Origin: Heterohyrax brucei
Lineage: Eukaryota; Chordata; Mammalia; Hyracoidea; Procaviidae
DNA length: 64,000 bases
Direction: 5' to 3'
NCBI GenBank assembly: GCA_028571685.1
Contig: CM053141.1
Span: 133,204,833-133,268,832, forward strand
Shown: piece by piece, positions 46,061 to 56,458 of the stretch
Position numbering within the stretch: position 1 is the first letter of the stretch
Layout of the letters: every line of letters begins with the position of its first letter
The notes under the pieces: generated by a model
Seen by the model: the letters and a program-made list of their open reading frames with translations, nothing else
Told to the model about the DNA's origin: nothing
The model's database searches: none
Position numbers and translations under genes: made by a program

Positions 46061-47740
46061 GATAATTTCTTTGTTTTTATTAATTCAGTTTCCCAGAAAC
46101 TTCAACTAATGGAAATTTTTTTTTCAATTGGTACATAATTTTTAATGTTATTTGTATCACTGTGTATGAAATAGATATCATAGCTTAGATCTGTGGATTC
46201 TGTGCAGAAAGAAAAGTGCCTTACAAAGGCACTATAAGAATTTCAGTTTTACCTGAGTACATGTCAGTTACTAGTGATGACTTACAAATCACTTTTCTTG
46301 TATTTTAGCTCAGATTCTGACTTAGACCTCATCTCTGACCAAACTTAATTGTAAAGGTCTTGTGGCAACAGCTGTGTTCCTTTTTGCTATTTGCACTTAA
46401 GGTGTTCAGCAAAGCCTGAAGGTCGCAGTATAGGCATGGTCGTTTCATGAGACAGGGTTCCAGACCACTTCCAGGTTACTTTGCAGTAATGCCTGACAAA
46501 AAATTGGCCCTACATGGAAAGTGGAGTGAAGAGAGGCTGTGAGATCAGGTTGTTCACAATGAAGCGAGGAGAACAGAAGAGGTGATAGTATGAGATTTCT
46601 TTAGAAAGAGGTGTAACAGGAGCCTCAGAACTAAAGACCAGGTAGTAGTTAGGACATTCAGTACATTCTCTTGCTTAGAGTGTGGAGTGCTGTGGACTTT
46701 CCTCAAACCTAAATGACCATTATTAAAAACATTAAATGTGAGTTTAGCATACCAATTACTGTAACTCTAATCTCATTTTCCACTGTCTCTGCTATACTTC
46801 CCACATCTTTCTGTTGATTAAGAATATTTTATTTTGTGCTCTCTTGGATCTTAAATTATTATCCTCTTTTGTACTTTTTTACTGTCTAAATTTTCCTTTG
46901 TGATATCTTCTCTCCTTCATTTTAAAACATCTTCTCTTCCTCCGACTAATAAATGTTCTTATTTGGTTGCAAAGGATAATTAAGAATCTGAACTGATTAA
47001 AGACATGTTATTTCTTCTGTGGTGTTTGAATGTTTAGCATAACCAGTGAGCAGCTTTTTTTGTTTTGTATTCAGTGTCGTTAAAACCCAGACAGGCCTGA
47101 ACAAAGACCACTAATGAGCAGCATGCAACATCTTCTGTCTGTGTTTGAACCCAGCTGTCACTGGGATGTTTGTACTGACCTCATCGGGGAAGACTGGCTG
47201 CTCAGCAAAGTTGGCCAGCTCTAACCCCAACCAAGAGAGTTTGTATACAGCATGTCAGTTGTGTACCAGAAGACCAGATGATAGTTTTGCTCAGAAGGAG
47301 TGGTTTGTCAGTAATGTTGACCTCTTCTCTCCCATAAATCTTGATGCTCTGATTTCACCCACTGATAATGTTCTAGGAGACAGGTCATGCCTTATTCACC
47401 TAATGGCTGTGTTGGAAACAAGAAGTTTATCAATTATCAACAAAGTGTAATTTAAAAAATTTTGGATGCACAGTGTTTGTTAATTTCACAAATGTGTTAA
47501 GTTGGTAACTAACTGTGGTATTTATAGTACAACTAGCATATGTTTTTGTCTCTGTTCCTGCTGTCATATTTTACCAAAACTCTTCTGGAAAAACGATTTC
47601 CTGGAAGACTTGACCACCTCTTGCCCCTTGCGTAAAAATCTAAAACATTTTCACAAGTTTTCTAGTGATTTTTTTTTTAAACTATGTCTTCATTAAGTTT
47701 CTTTTTTTTTTTTAATGTCCTCAAATTTTACAGTATACGT
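46061..47740. other. Intron with unassigned repeat-like block
   Basis: 47090-47410 contains the longest frame here (101 codons, plus strand) and an L2-like end near 47370-47420. I think it is repeat-derived but cannot name it. Confidence 0.3.
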
Positions 47741-47741
47741 A

Positions 47742-48295
47742 TAAGGTCCACCAATTAAGTCCACGACCTTACTTGTTGTGCTACATACCTCATTGCTGAG
47801 TATGACTACACTCACCTTCAAAGGACTCCCCTTGGGAAGCTATGCACAAACATCAGCACCTAGTTCACCCTTCAAAGCAATTTCAGAACTCTTTCTGGAA
47901 TGGCCATTGCACACGGTGACATGGTGGCTTGGTGGCAAGTTCACGAACTTAGTTATATAGTTGTCTGTGAGGGAGTTTTTAAGCAGTAAACAAGTAACTG
48001 TCTTGGAACACCTGATTTGGTCCCCAATGACTTTTTGTTTACCTGAAGATAAAGGAAATATTGAAAGGACGACATTTTAATGACATTCAGGACATCAAGG
48101 GTAAATATACCGACAGCTCCAGTGGCCTTTCGAGAAAAAAGAGTTCCAAAATTGCTTTGACGGGTGGACTAGGTGCTGGCGTCAGTGCATAGCTTCTCAA
48201 GGGGAGTCCTTCAGCAGTGACTGTAGTGATACTCAGCAATGAGGCATGTAACACTTTTTCTAGGATGCGTTCATGAACTTAATTGGCAGTCCTCG
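47742..48295. mobile_element. Palindromic nonautonomous mariner derivative, copy 2
   Basis: Same structure as the copy at 26668 but in the opposite orientation: the long arm is now on the right and read on the plus strand (segments matching VREFL, then SPDLVPNDF-like and GRHF-like mariner transposase parts). The right end is GTTCATGAACTTAATTGGCA followed by GTCCTCG. The centre has the same junction, GCACACGGTGACATGGTGG, as GCACACAGTGGCAAGGTGG in copy 1 read in reverse. A TA precedes the left end. Confidence 0.85.
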
Positions 48296-48318
48296 TGTGT
48301 GTGTGTGTGTGTGTATAC
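48296..48318. repeat. (GT)n microsatellite
   Basis: About ten GT units directly abut the right end of the mariner derivative, replacing the expected TA. Confidence 0.9.
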
Positions 48319-48644
48319 ACAACTGAAGTTTATTTTGGAAGTTTATTTTCTGTATGTACACACAAATGAAGTTCATTTTGGACTTTCATTAATAGGGTTG
48401 AAATCTACCTCATTGAATCAGTAAATTAATCTCTGATTGGTGAGTTTTGTACTTTTCTTACTGATGAGAAAATCACAAATGTAGGATTCCTGTAATTTTT
48501 TTGGTTACAGTTCTATGGTATCATAAATCTTCAAAAGAAAACTCTTTTCATAATTTTGTGATAAGAATGGGGAAATAGTTCTCTGTTACCAAAGGGGGTC
48601 TTGGAGGATTTTTTTTTTGTTATTGTGTTTTTTGTTTTTTTCAG

Positions 48645-48700
48645 TAAGGTCACTATGAGTCAGAATTGACTCAACAGCACTGAGTTTGCTTTTCTGGGTT
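48645..48700 (+). repeat. AfroSINE/RTE tail fragment
   Basis: GGTCACTATGAGTCAGAATT, then GACTCAACAGCACTGAGTTT is the shared tail, after a T-rich run. Confidence 0.65.
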
Positions 48701-48784
48701 AAAATGTCAGTTAGCTTTTCCTGCATGCTGTGAACATTGTGGAAAGAATCAGGCTGTTTAAAATTTACAGTTATCTACCACATG

Positions 48785-48912
48785 CCAGGATCACTATGTC
48801 GTTAATTGCCGTATAGTTGGCCGCCAACTCATGGCAAACTGATGCCCAATGCAACTGGACTGTTGTGATCCATAGAAATTTTTGGAGGTAGATTACTAGC
48901 ATTTTTTTTTCC
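48785..48912 (-). repeat. RTE-like or old AfroSINE fragment
   Basis: GGCCGCCAACTCATGGCAAA and CTGTTGTGATCCATAGAAAT resemble the 45.8-kb copy. A 9-base T run ends it. Confidence 0.4.
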
Positions 48913-49917
48913 TAAGAATCACTATAAATGTATGCAAATGAGTTACAGGGTACTCAAAATCACCTGGTTGTACAGATGAATGCATGGTTATCCATAGTCA
49001 GTGTGCCATGGACCTAGGTGAACGTATCAGAACTATGGAACACTGAGACCTTTAATTAGAACACTACTGGAATTGTCACCAGTTTCCAGTTAGTCATTCT
49101 CAGGTGATACAGAAGTACTTTCATTTGAGACTCCTTTAATATGCTTATAGAACAGGATGATATTGCTAAGACTCTACATGCTTTTGGTTGTGCTTCTTAT
49201 TACTAGGACCAATTATATTTGCCTTGGGAAATACTTTAAGTATTTTTTCTTATGTACTGGGTTAGAAGTTAGCTTAATAGGTTATTAGGATCAGTATTAG
49301 GTGGGTTAGTAGAATTAGTAGTTGGAAAATATGGCCTTGGTAATAGAAATGATGCTGGAGAAAGCTTGATAGAATTTTGCAAGACCAATGACTTCTTTAT
49401 TGCCAATACCTTTTCTAACCAACACAAATGACAGTTATACACATGGACCTCACCAGATGGAATATACAGGAAGCAACTCAACTACATCCATGGAAAGAGA
49501 CAATGAAGAAGCTCACTATCAGCAGTCAGAACAAGACCAGGTACTGACTGAGGCACAGACCATCAGTTGCTCATATGCAAGGTCAAATGGAAACTGAAGA
49601 AAATTACAAAAAGTCCGCAAGAGCCAAAGTACACCTTAAGTATACCCCACCTGAGTTTAGAGACCATCTCAAGGACAGATTTGATGTGTTGAACAGTAAT
49701 GATCCAAGACTGGATGGGATGTGGACTGACATGAAAGACATCATCCATGAAGAAAGCAAGAAGTCATTAAAAAGACACTAAATTGGATATCAGAAGAGAC
49801 TCTGAAACTTCATCTCCAACTGTGAGTTACTTAAGGAAAAAGAAGTGATGACAAAGTAAAAGAACTGAACAGAAGATTTCAGAGAGTGCCTCAAGGAGAC
49901 GAATTTTCACAATATGT

Positions 49918-49957
49918 CGCCATGAGTCGAATCTGACTCGATGGCACTTGGCCTTGG
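49918..49957 (+). repeat. Foreign tail fragment inside the RTE
   Basis: GTCGCCATGAGTCGAATCTG, then ACTCGATGGCACTTGG is the AfroSINE/RTE tail placed in the middle of the RTE coding region, where the family has no such sequence. Confidence 0.6.
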
Positions 49958-51085
49958 TGCCAGGAACTGGAAACAGAAAACCAAAAGGGAAGAACATGCT
50001 CTGCATTTCTCAAGCTGAAAGAACTGAAGAAAAAATTCCACCCTTGAGTTTCAGTAGTAACAGATTCTACAGGGAAAATATAAAAAGAAGATGGAAGGAA
50101 TATACAGAGTCAGTGTACTAGGAACAGTTGGTTGATATTAAATCATTTCAAGGAGTAGCATACAATCAGAAATCAGTGCTACTCAAAGAAGAAGTTGAAG
50201 CTGCAATGAAAGCACTGGGAAAAAACAAGGTTCTAGGAATTGATGAAATATCAATTGAGATGTTTCACCAAATGGATGCAGTGCTAGAAGTGCTCACTCG
50301 TGTATATCAAGAAATTTGAAGGACAGCCACCTGGCCAAACAATTGGAAGAGATCCATATTTATGTCTATTCCTAAAACAGATGATCCAACGGAATGTAGA
50401 AATTATTGAACAATATCATTAATAACACATACAAGTAAAATTTGCTAAAGATCATTGAAAAGCTACAGCAGCAGTATATTGACAAGAAACTGGCAGAAAG
50501 TCAGGCTGGATTCAGGAGAGGACGTGAAACCAAGGATATCATTGGTGATGTCAGATGAATCTTGGCTGAAAGCAGAGAATACCAGAAATATGTTTACCTG
50601 TGTTTCACTGGCTATGCAAAGTCATTTGGCTGTGTGGGTCATAACAAATTATGGATAATATTGCAGAGAATAGGAATTCCAAAACAGTTCATTGTACTTA
50701 TGAAGAATCTGCGCATGGATCAATAGACAGTGGTACAGATAGAAAATGCGGACACTGTGTGGTTTAAAGTCAGGAAAGCTGTGTGTCAGAGTTGTATCCT
50801 TTCACTATACCTTTTCAGTCTGTATGCTGAGCAAATAATGCAAGAAGCTGGACTATATGAAGAGAAATTAGGCATCAGGATTGGAGGAAGACTCACTAAC
50901 AACTTGCATTATCCAGATGATACGACCCTGCTTGCTGGAACTGAAGATGATTTGTAACATTTACTGACGAAGATCAAAGACCACAGCCTTCAGTATGGAT
51001 TGCACCTCAACACTAAGAAAACAAAAATCCTCACAACTGGACCAGTCAACAACATCATGATAAATGGAGAATGGATTGATGTTGT

Positions 51086-51108
51086 CAAGCCAAGCCAAGT
51101 GCCGTCGA
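51086..51108 (-). repeat. Short tail fragment inside the RTE
   Basis: AAGCCAAGCCAAGTGCC followed by GTCGAG is a reversed SINE tail replacing the family's GGATTTCAT at this point. Confidence 0.5.
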
Positions 51109-51690
51109 GTTTACTTGGGTCCAAAATCAATGCCTATGGAAGCAACAGTCAAGAAGTCAAAATATGTATTGCATTGGCAAATCATCCTGCCAAAGAACTC
51201 TTTAAAAGTGTTGCAAAGTGAAGATGTCACCTTGAAGATTAAGGTGCTCCAGACCTAAGCCACGGTATTTTCAGTCACATTATATGCATGCAAAAGCTGG
51301 ACAATGAACAAGAAAAGCAGAATTGATGCCTTTGTATTGTGGTGTTGAAGAAGAATGTTGAATGTACCATGGGCAAACGTATCTGTTCCAGAGGAAGTAC
51401 AACCAAAATGTTTCTTGGAAGCAAAGATGATGAGACTGCATCTTTGGACACATTGTCAGGAGGGATCATCCCTTGGAGAAGGACATCATCATGTGTGGGA
51501 GAGGGGAGCATCAGCCAAAAGAGGAAGACCCTCAATAAGATGGATTGACACAGTGACTCCAACAATGGGCTGATGCATAAAAATGATCGTGGGCATGGCA
51601 CAGGACTGGGCAGTGTTTTATTCTGTTATGCACAGGGTCACTGTGAGTCAGAACTGACTCAATAGCACCTAACAACAGCAGTTAGCATCA

Positions 51691-52017
51691 GTAGAATTTT
51701 AGATCTGGGAGGAAATCAACAAATATACACAGCAATGTAGATGAATCATCCAAACATAATATTGAGCAGAAGAAATCAGATACCAGAGTATGTAGTGTAT
51801 TATCCCCTTTACATAAAATGTAAAGCTAGGCAAACCAATCTATTGTACTGGAGTTCTGGAAAATGGTTACCTAGGGTTGGCGAGGGGATATTGACTGAAA
51901 TTGGGCAACAGGGGTCTGGCTTCAGTTAGTGAAAATTCATCAATCTGTATAACTTATGGCTTGTGCATTTTTCAACAAAAAGCTTAACCTAAGTGAGACA
52001 GTTTGGGGAAAAGACAG
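51691..52017. other. Intron without recognised element
   Basis: Texture suggests an old repeat (AAATGGTTACCTAGGGTTGG), unnamed. Confidence 0.25.
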
Positions 52018-52220
52018 TTATTGCAGGATGTGAACACACTAGGCTGTTAACTGAAAGATTGTCTGTCTGAGTCTACTCAGAATGGCCTCAGAAGACAGTC
52101 CTAGTGATGTACTTCAGAAAAATCAGCTCTTGAACACCTTGTGGGGCACAGTTTTGCTCTGACACATCTATGGTCACTAGGAATTGGAATCTACTCAAGG
52201 ACTACTGGTTTACTGGTAGT
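52018..52220 (+). repeat. AfroSINE, long form, old
   Basis: ACACACTAGGCTGTTAACTG, AGATTGTCTGTCTGAGTC, CAGAAAAATCAGCTCTTGAA and a GGAATTGGAATCTACTCAAG tail. Confidence 0.65.
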
Positions 52221-52344
52221 TAAAGCAGGAATGGCAGTGATGGCCCCTGATGGGGTGGAGGTGAGGGTAAGCCAGTAGGAAAACTACCAGTCTAACCCAA
52301 CCTTCACATTTTAGAGCTGAGAAAACAAAAACTCCCTTAAAGCA

Positions 52345-52498
52345 AACAAAGCCATTGCCAAGTGAATTCCGTATTACAGCAACCCTATAGGACAGAGTAA
52401 AACTGCCATACAGTTTTACAGGAGCACCTGGTAGATTCAAACTGCTGACCCTTTGGTTAGCAGTCGTAGCACATAACCACTGTACCACTAGGGTTTCC
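52345..52498 (-). repeat. AfroSINE, short form
   Basis: GCCATTGCCAAGTGAATTCC at the tail, GATTCAAACTGCTGACCC and GTACCACTAGGGTTTCC at the head. Confidence 0.9.
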
Positions 52499-52899
52499 TG
52501 AAGCTGCCTCAAAGACTGTCTTTTGCCTAAAATTACACAACTATTTGATGAAAGCATTCATAGTCTTATTTAATATGTTGAGCACATATCGTGTCCTAGA
52601 TGTGATGCAGGGTGCCCGGATATATCAGAGAACCAGATAGACCTAATCAGACCTGGTCCTCAGAGTTTAGAATTCAGATCTTCTTCGTTATATGACATGC
52701 TTAGCCTGGTAGACGTTTGAATTTTTGCTTCCTTCATTAATATTCTTCTTCCTATTTCAGAAAATCAGATATTTAGTTAAAGAGCAGACTAGCTGTTTCT
52801 TTTGACTTCTTAATGTCACATATTTCATCTTATTTGAGAAAGAATGTTTTGAGAATTGAACATAGTTTAATATTTTTTATGAGAGATGTTGGCCTTCCA

Positions 52900-53240
52900 G
52901 AAAGGCTGTGAAAACTGCAGAGAACTGTTGCCATGTGCTGCTCTGGGCTTGCAGGCTGCGGTGTCTGTCATGCCTGGTGCATAGAGTCCTTCACATCATT
53001 TGGCTCCTAGGCTTGTCATTTGATCAGGCTCTCATCTGCATGTCAATGAGGCATAAAGCCCAGGGAAAGAATTAGCTGGTCTGGGATGTTTATGCAACTT
53101 TTCAGCAAAGGCAATTGAAAGGAAAGTTGCTATGACTGAGCTGATTGTCTTGGAGCAGAAATATAATGAAGTAATCATGTTAATATTATGTGACTGTAGT
53201 TATATGATATTTTCAACGATCAGCCTAGTAGGAGTTTAAA
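52900..53240. promoter_or_regulatory. Unique stretch, possible conserved element
   Basis: Repeat-free, less AT-rich than its flanks, with clustered cores such as TTTGATCAGG, CATGTCAATGAGG and TTTATGCAACTT. Suggestive only. Confidence 0.2.
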
Positions 53241-53753
53241 CATGAGCAAAAACACAAATTAATAAGAAACAGTAAATGAAACATCCCTTTTAAAGTAGAT
53301 CAACTAGGCTTTTAATTATTTTTATGCTTTTTATTCGATTAAAGCAAAGGATAAATTCAGATTTCCTTCAGAGTATATGAACCATGTTTTCTATTGCATT
53401 TTTAAACCAACAATATTAATTTTCCAGTTGTATTTCTTTTCCTTTAGGACTAATTAAAGAAAACATGTTTGTTTTATTAGGCATCACTCCCAAATCTGCA
53501 AAGTGCCAGGATATAAATTTTGGTTTTATGTTCCAAAAGAATGTTTAGATTTTGAGATCATATAATCTTTAGAAAAAAAAATTTGTGTGTGAGACAGTGC
53601 ATGTGGTCTTTGTTCATAAGTTTAGCTTTCTACCACAGACATTTCTAGAGAGGTAAGCAAATGCCATTCAAAGGCTTTCCTGTTACTTTTCCACAGGTTA
53701 TGTAAATAAATACATAGTAAATTTAAATTAGCTTTAGAGCTATGTTTCAGAGG

Positions 53754-53902
53754 CCAAACCCATTGCCTTCTAGTCAATTCTGACTCACAGCAACCCTGCC
53801 AGATAAGTAGAACTGCCCCAGAGAGTTTCCAGGGAGCACCTGATGGATTCAAACTGTCAACCCTTTCATTAGCAGCCGTAGCGCCTAACTGGCATGCCAC
53901 CC
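53754..53902 (-). repeat. AfroSINE, short form
   Basis: CCCATTGCCTTCTAGTCAAT at the tail through GCCGTAGCGCCTAACTGGC at the head. First of an adjacent pair in the same orientation. Confidence 0.9.
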
Positions 53903-53910
53903 AAAAGGCA

Positions 53911-54067
53911 CCAACCTACTGCCATTGAGTCAAACCTGACTCACAGTGATCCTGTAGGACAGAGTAGAACTGTTCCATAGAGTTTCCCAGGAGCATCTGG
54001 TGGATGGCAACTGCTGACCTTTCGGTTAGCAGATATAGCACTTAACCACTACTCCACTAGGGTTTCC
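53911..54067 (-). repeat. AfroSINE, short form, tandem neighbour
   Basis: CCTACTGCCATTGAGTCAAA at the tail through TACTCCACTAGGGTTTCC at the head. It begins about eight bases after the previous copy. Confidence 0.9.
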
Positions 54068-54279
54068 AGTGTGCCACTAGGATTTCCTTAATAGGTTTCT
54101 ATACATCCAAATTTGCATATTCTCTTCTGTTTGTGCTAATGTCATTCATATATAGGATGGTTTCTCAAAAAGAAAAAAAAAACTTACTAAAGTGTTCTAT
54201 TTTAATGGTGATTTTCAAGACCTTTCTATCTCAAACATGGTAATATAATTCATTGTCTTCCTTCTGAGCAAAAATTGAA

Positions 54280-54510
54280 GCCATGGCTCTATTGTCAATA
54301 ATGGTTTACAGCAATTACCATCTTAGGTTAAAAACTCAGTGTGTGAGGCAAAAATTTTGGCTGCTCAAAACAACCTTTGAAAGCCTGTTAAATTGCTCAT
54401 AAAATCCACCTGGCTTTAAGCCTAACACTGCCAGTTTTAATTCCAGCGTTGGTAACATCACTTTGTCTTTGTTTGAGCAACAAATGACATGCGGCCATGT
54501 TGTAAGAAAA
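54280..54510. promoter_or_regulatory. Unique stretch, possible conserved element
   Basis: Repeat-free. Contains ATTGTCAATAATGG, AACCTTTGAAAG, and TTTGTCTTTGTTTGAG, which resemble homeodomain, TCF and SOX/Forkhead cores. Suggestive only. Confidence 0.2.
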
Positions 54511-54612
54511 AGTACCTATCTTTAAACACTAGAAAGGCACCTAGTGAGGTAAAATCACCACACCATGAAAAAATGGGAACCAAAGCAAGAGATTTTATTT
54601 TTCTTTCCTTTC

Positions 54613-54722
54613 AGTTGCTGTTGAGTTGATTCCAGCTCACGGCGACCCCATTTGTGTCAAAGTAGAACTGTGTTCGTAGGGTTCTCAGTCAGAAGCAAAT
54701 CACCAGACTTTTCTTCTGAAGT
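54613..54722 (-). repeat. AfroSINE, older subfamily, partial
   Basis: GTTGCTGTTGAGTTGATTCC, CACGGCGACCCCATTTGTGT and AGAAGCAAATCACCAGAC. The head half is missing. Confidence 0.65.
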
Positions 54723-54910
54723 GCATTTTGTTCTTGTTCTTTTTAGGTGCCAGTGAATCAGTTCTACTCAACAGAACAAAACACTGCCAGGCCCTAAGCC
54801 GTCCTCATAATCATTGCTATGTTTGAGTCTTCTGTTGCAGCCACTGTGTCACTCCACCTCACCGAGAGTCTTCCTCTTTTTCACTGACCCTTTTCTTGCT
54901 GGGGACATCA

Positions 54911-55056
54911 TGCTGGCATAGTGGGTTAAGTGCTACATCTGCTAACCGAAAGTTTGTCTGCCAAGTGCTCCTTGGAAACTCTACGGGGCAGTTCTACCCT
55001 GACCTCTAGGGTTGCTATGAGTCGGAGCCGACTTGATGGCAGTGGGTTTACTTTCC
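54911..55056 (+). repeat. AfroSINE, short form, inserted in RTE
   Basis: Head TGCTGGCATAGTGGGTTAAG, tail CTATGAGTCGGAGCCGACTT and GGCAGTGGG. RTE sequence resumes at CATGACGTCCTTCTTCAG. Confidence 0.9.
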
Positions 55057-55104
55057 TGAGCATGACGTCCTTCTTCAGGAACTGGCCCTTCCTGGTAACA
55101 CATC

Positions 55105-55608
55105 TGTCATGGGTTAAATTGCATCCTCCCGAACATAGGTGTAACCGTGTGGCTGAGTCATGATTCCCAGTATCTTATGACTGTCCTCCATTTGGTGGTT
55201 TTCCTATGCTGTATGTTAAAGGATTAGGGTGGGACTGTTAATCCCTTTATAAGATCACCACCCCGCTCCACTGTAAAGGGAGTTTCCCTGGAGTATGGCT
55301 TGCCCCACCCTTAATCCTTTCATCCTGCGAGAGATAAAAGGAAAGGGAAGCAGGCAGAGAATTGGGAACCTCGCACCATCAAGAAGAGCACCCAAAGAAG
55401 AGCGCGTCCTTCAGACCTGAGGTTCCTGCACCAAGATGCTCCCCGGACAAAGACTGATGCAATACAAGACTTTCCTCCAGAGCCGACAAGGGGAAAGCCT
55501 TTCCCTGAAGCGGACACCCTGAATATGGACTTGCAGCCTACCACACTGTGTAAGAATAAACCTTCCTTTGTGGTATTTCTGTTAGAGCAGTCCTAGCTCA
55601 CTAAAACA
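55105..55608 (+). mobile_element. Solo LTR, MaLR-like, inserted in RTE
   Basis: Starts TGTCATGGGTT and ends CTAAAACA, with ACATC before and GCATC after (5-bp target duplication, one mismatch). Contains an ATAAAAGG-type promoter box near 55334 and AATAAA near 55555, the usual parts of an LTR. It is a relative of the LTRs at 8.2, 19.4 and 21.2 kb but not the same subfamily. Younger than the RTE it entered. Confidence 0.8.
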
Positions 55609-56006
55609 GCATCCAAAGTACAAGAGATGAAATTGAGCCATCCTTGCTTCTAAGGATCATTCTGGCTGTACTTCTTTCAAGACAGGTTTGTTTGTTCTGA
55701 CAGTCCATGGTACATTAATATTCTTCAGCAATACCATAATTCAAATGCACCAATTCTTTGATTTTCCTTACTGACTGTCAATAGGCTTCTGTATGCGTAT
55801 GAGGTGACTGAAAATATCAGTCTTGGCTCAGGTGCAAATTACTCCTCAAGAGGACGCCTTTCCTTTTAAAACTTTAAAGAGGTCTTTTGCAGCTGGTTTG
55901 CCCAGTACGGTGTGTTGTTTGATTTCTTGACTGTTGCTTCAATGGGCATTTGTTCTGGATCCAAGCAAAATGAAATCATTGGCAACATCAAAACAGTGAA
56001 ATCAAG

Positions 56007-56458
56007 CGTGATGGTTAAGATTGTATGTCAGCTTGGCCATGGTTGTCAGTGTTTGCATGTGATCACTACCGTGATTACATCTGCTGTGATTAGTCATAGG
56101 TTGAAAAGGAGTTTCATGTATGACCTGCATCCAAATATAAGCAGACATTCTGGCTCTCTTACACCAGACCCTGTGGCTGCCTCCTGTTGGTCTGACCTCC
56201 GGCTCTGGGGACTTGAGCTATCAGTTTATCTGAAAATCCTGGAAGCTGTAGATCCTTGCAGCCTAGGAGCACAGCTGATCTCGTGATCTTGGGTTCAATG
56301 GCTCCTGCCAGCCACTGTACCTACATGAATCAAGAGAAGACTCCATGGACTTGGAACTTCCCAGCTTCTACAGTTGTGTGAGTCATTTCTTTGATGTAAG
56401 TCTCTCTATGTTTACACATTTTACTGGTTGGTTTTTTGAAAGAACTCAGACTAAGACA
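56007..56458 (+). mobile_element. Second solo LTR-like element in the same RTE
   Basis: Begins near CGTGATGGTTAAG and ends GACTAAGACA. TCAAG lies at 56002-56006 and again at 56459-56463, a perfect 5-bp target duplication. Contains GTATGTCAGCTTGGCCATGG. An LTR from its ends and 452-bp length; exact family not named. Confidence 0.65.

Larger units (their letters stand above)
49310..51690 (+). mobile_element. RTE (BovB-like) LINE, largest plus-strand copy
   Basis: Endonuclease C-terminal part near 49310-49780 (VGKYGLGNRND, IEFCKTNDFFIANTF, LYTWTSPDG, then YTPPEFRDHLKDRFDVLN). Reverse transcriptase from ~50128 (IDEISIEMFHQMDAVLEVLTRVYQEI, a K-W-S-IF-IPK-like block, AGFRRGR-like, LSLYLFSLYAEQIM) with the active-site region as YPDDTTLL instead of the family's YADDTTLL near 50910, then KIKDHSLQYGLHLNTKKTK and the C-terminal IDAFELWCW-like part. 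Stops and shifts interrupt the single long frame, so the copy is dead. The start of the element (endonuclease N-terminus) is missing. The tail, GGGTCACTGTGAGTCAGAAC then TGACTCAATAGCACCTAACA, ends it. Confidence 0.93.

Noticed and set aside
47145-47450. A 101-codon plus-strand frame
   Set aside because: No known domain, no codon-like texture, and it runs into an L2-like end. Probably repeat or chance.
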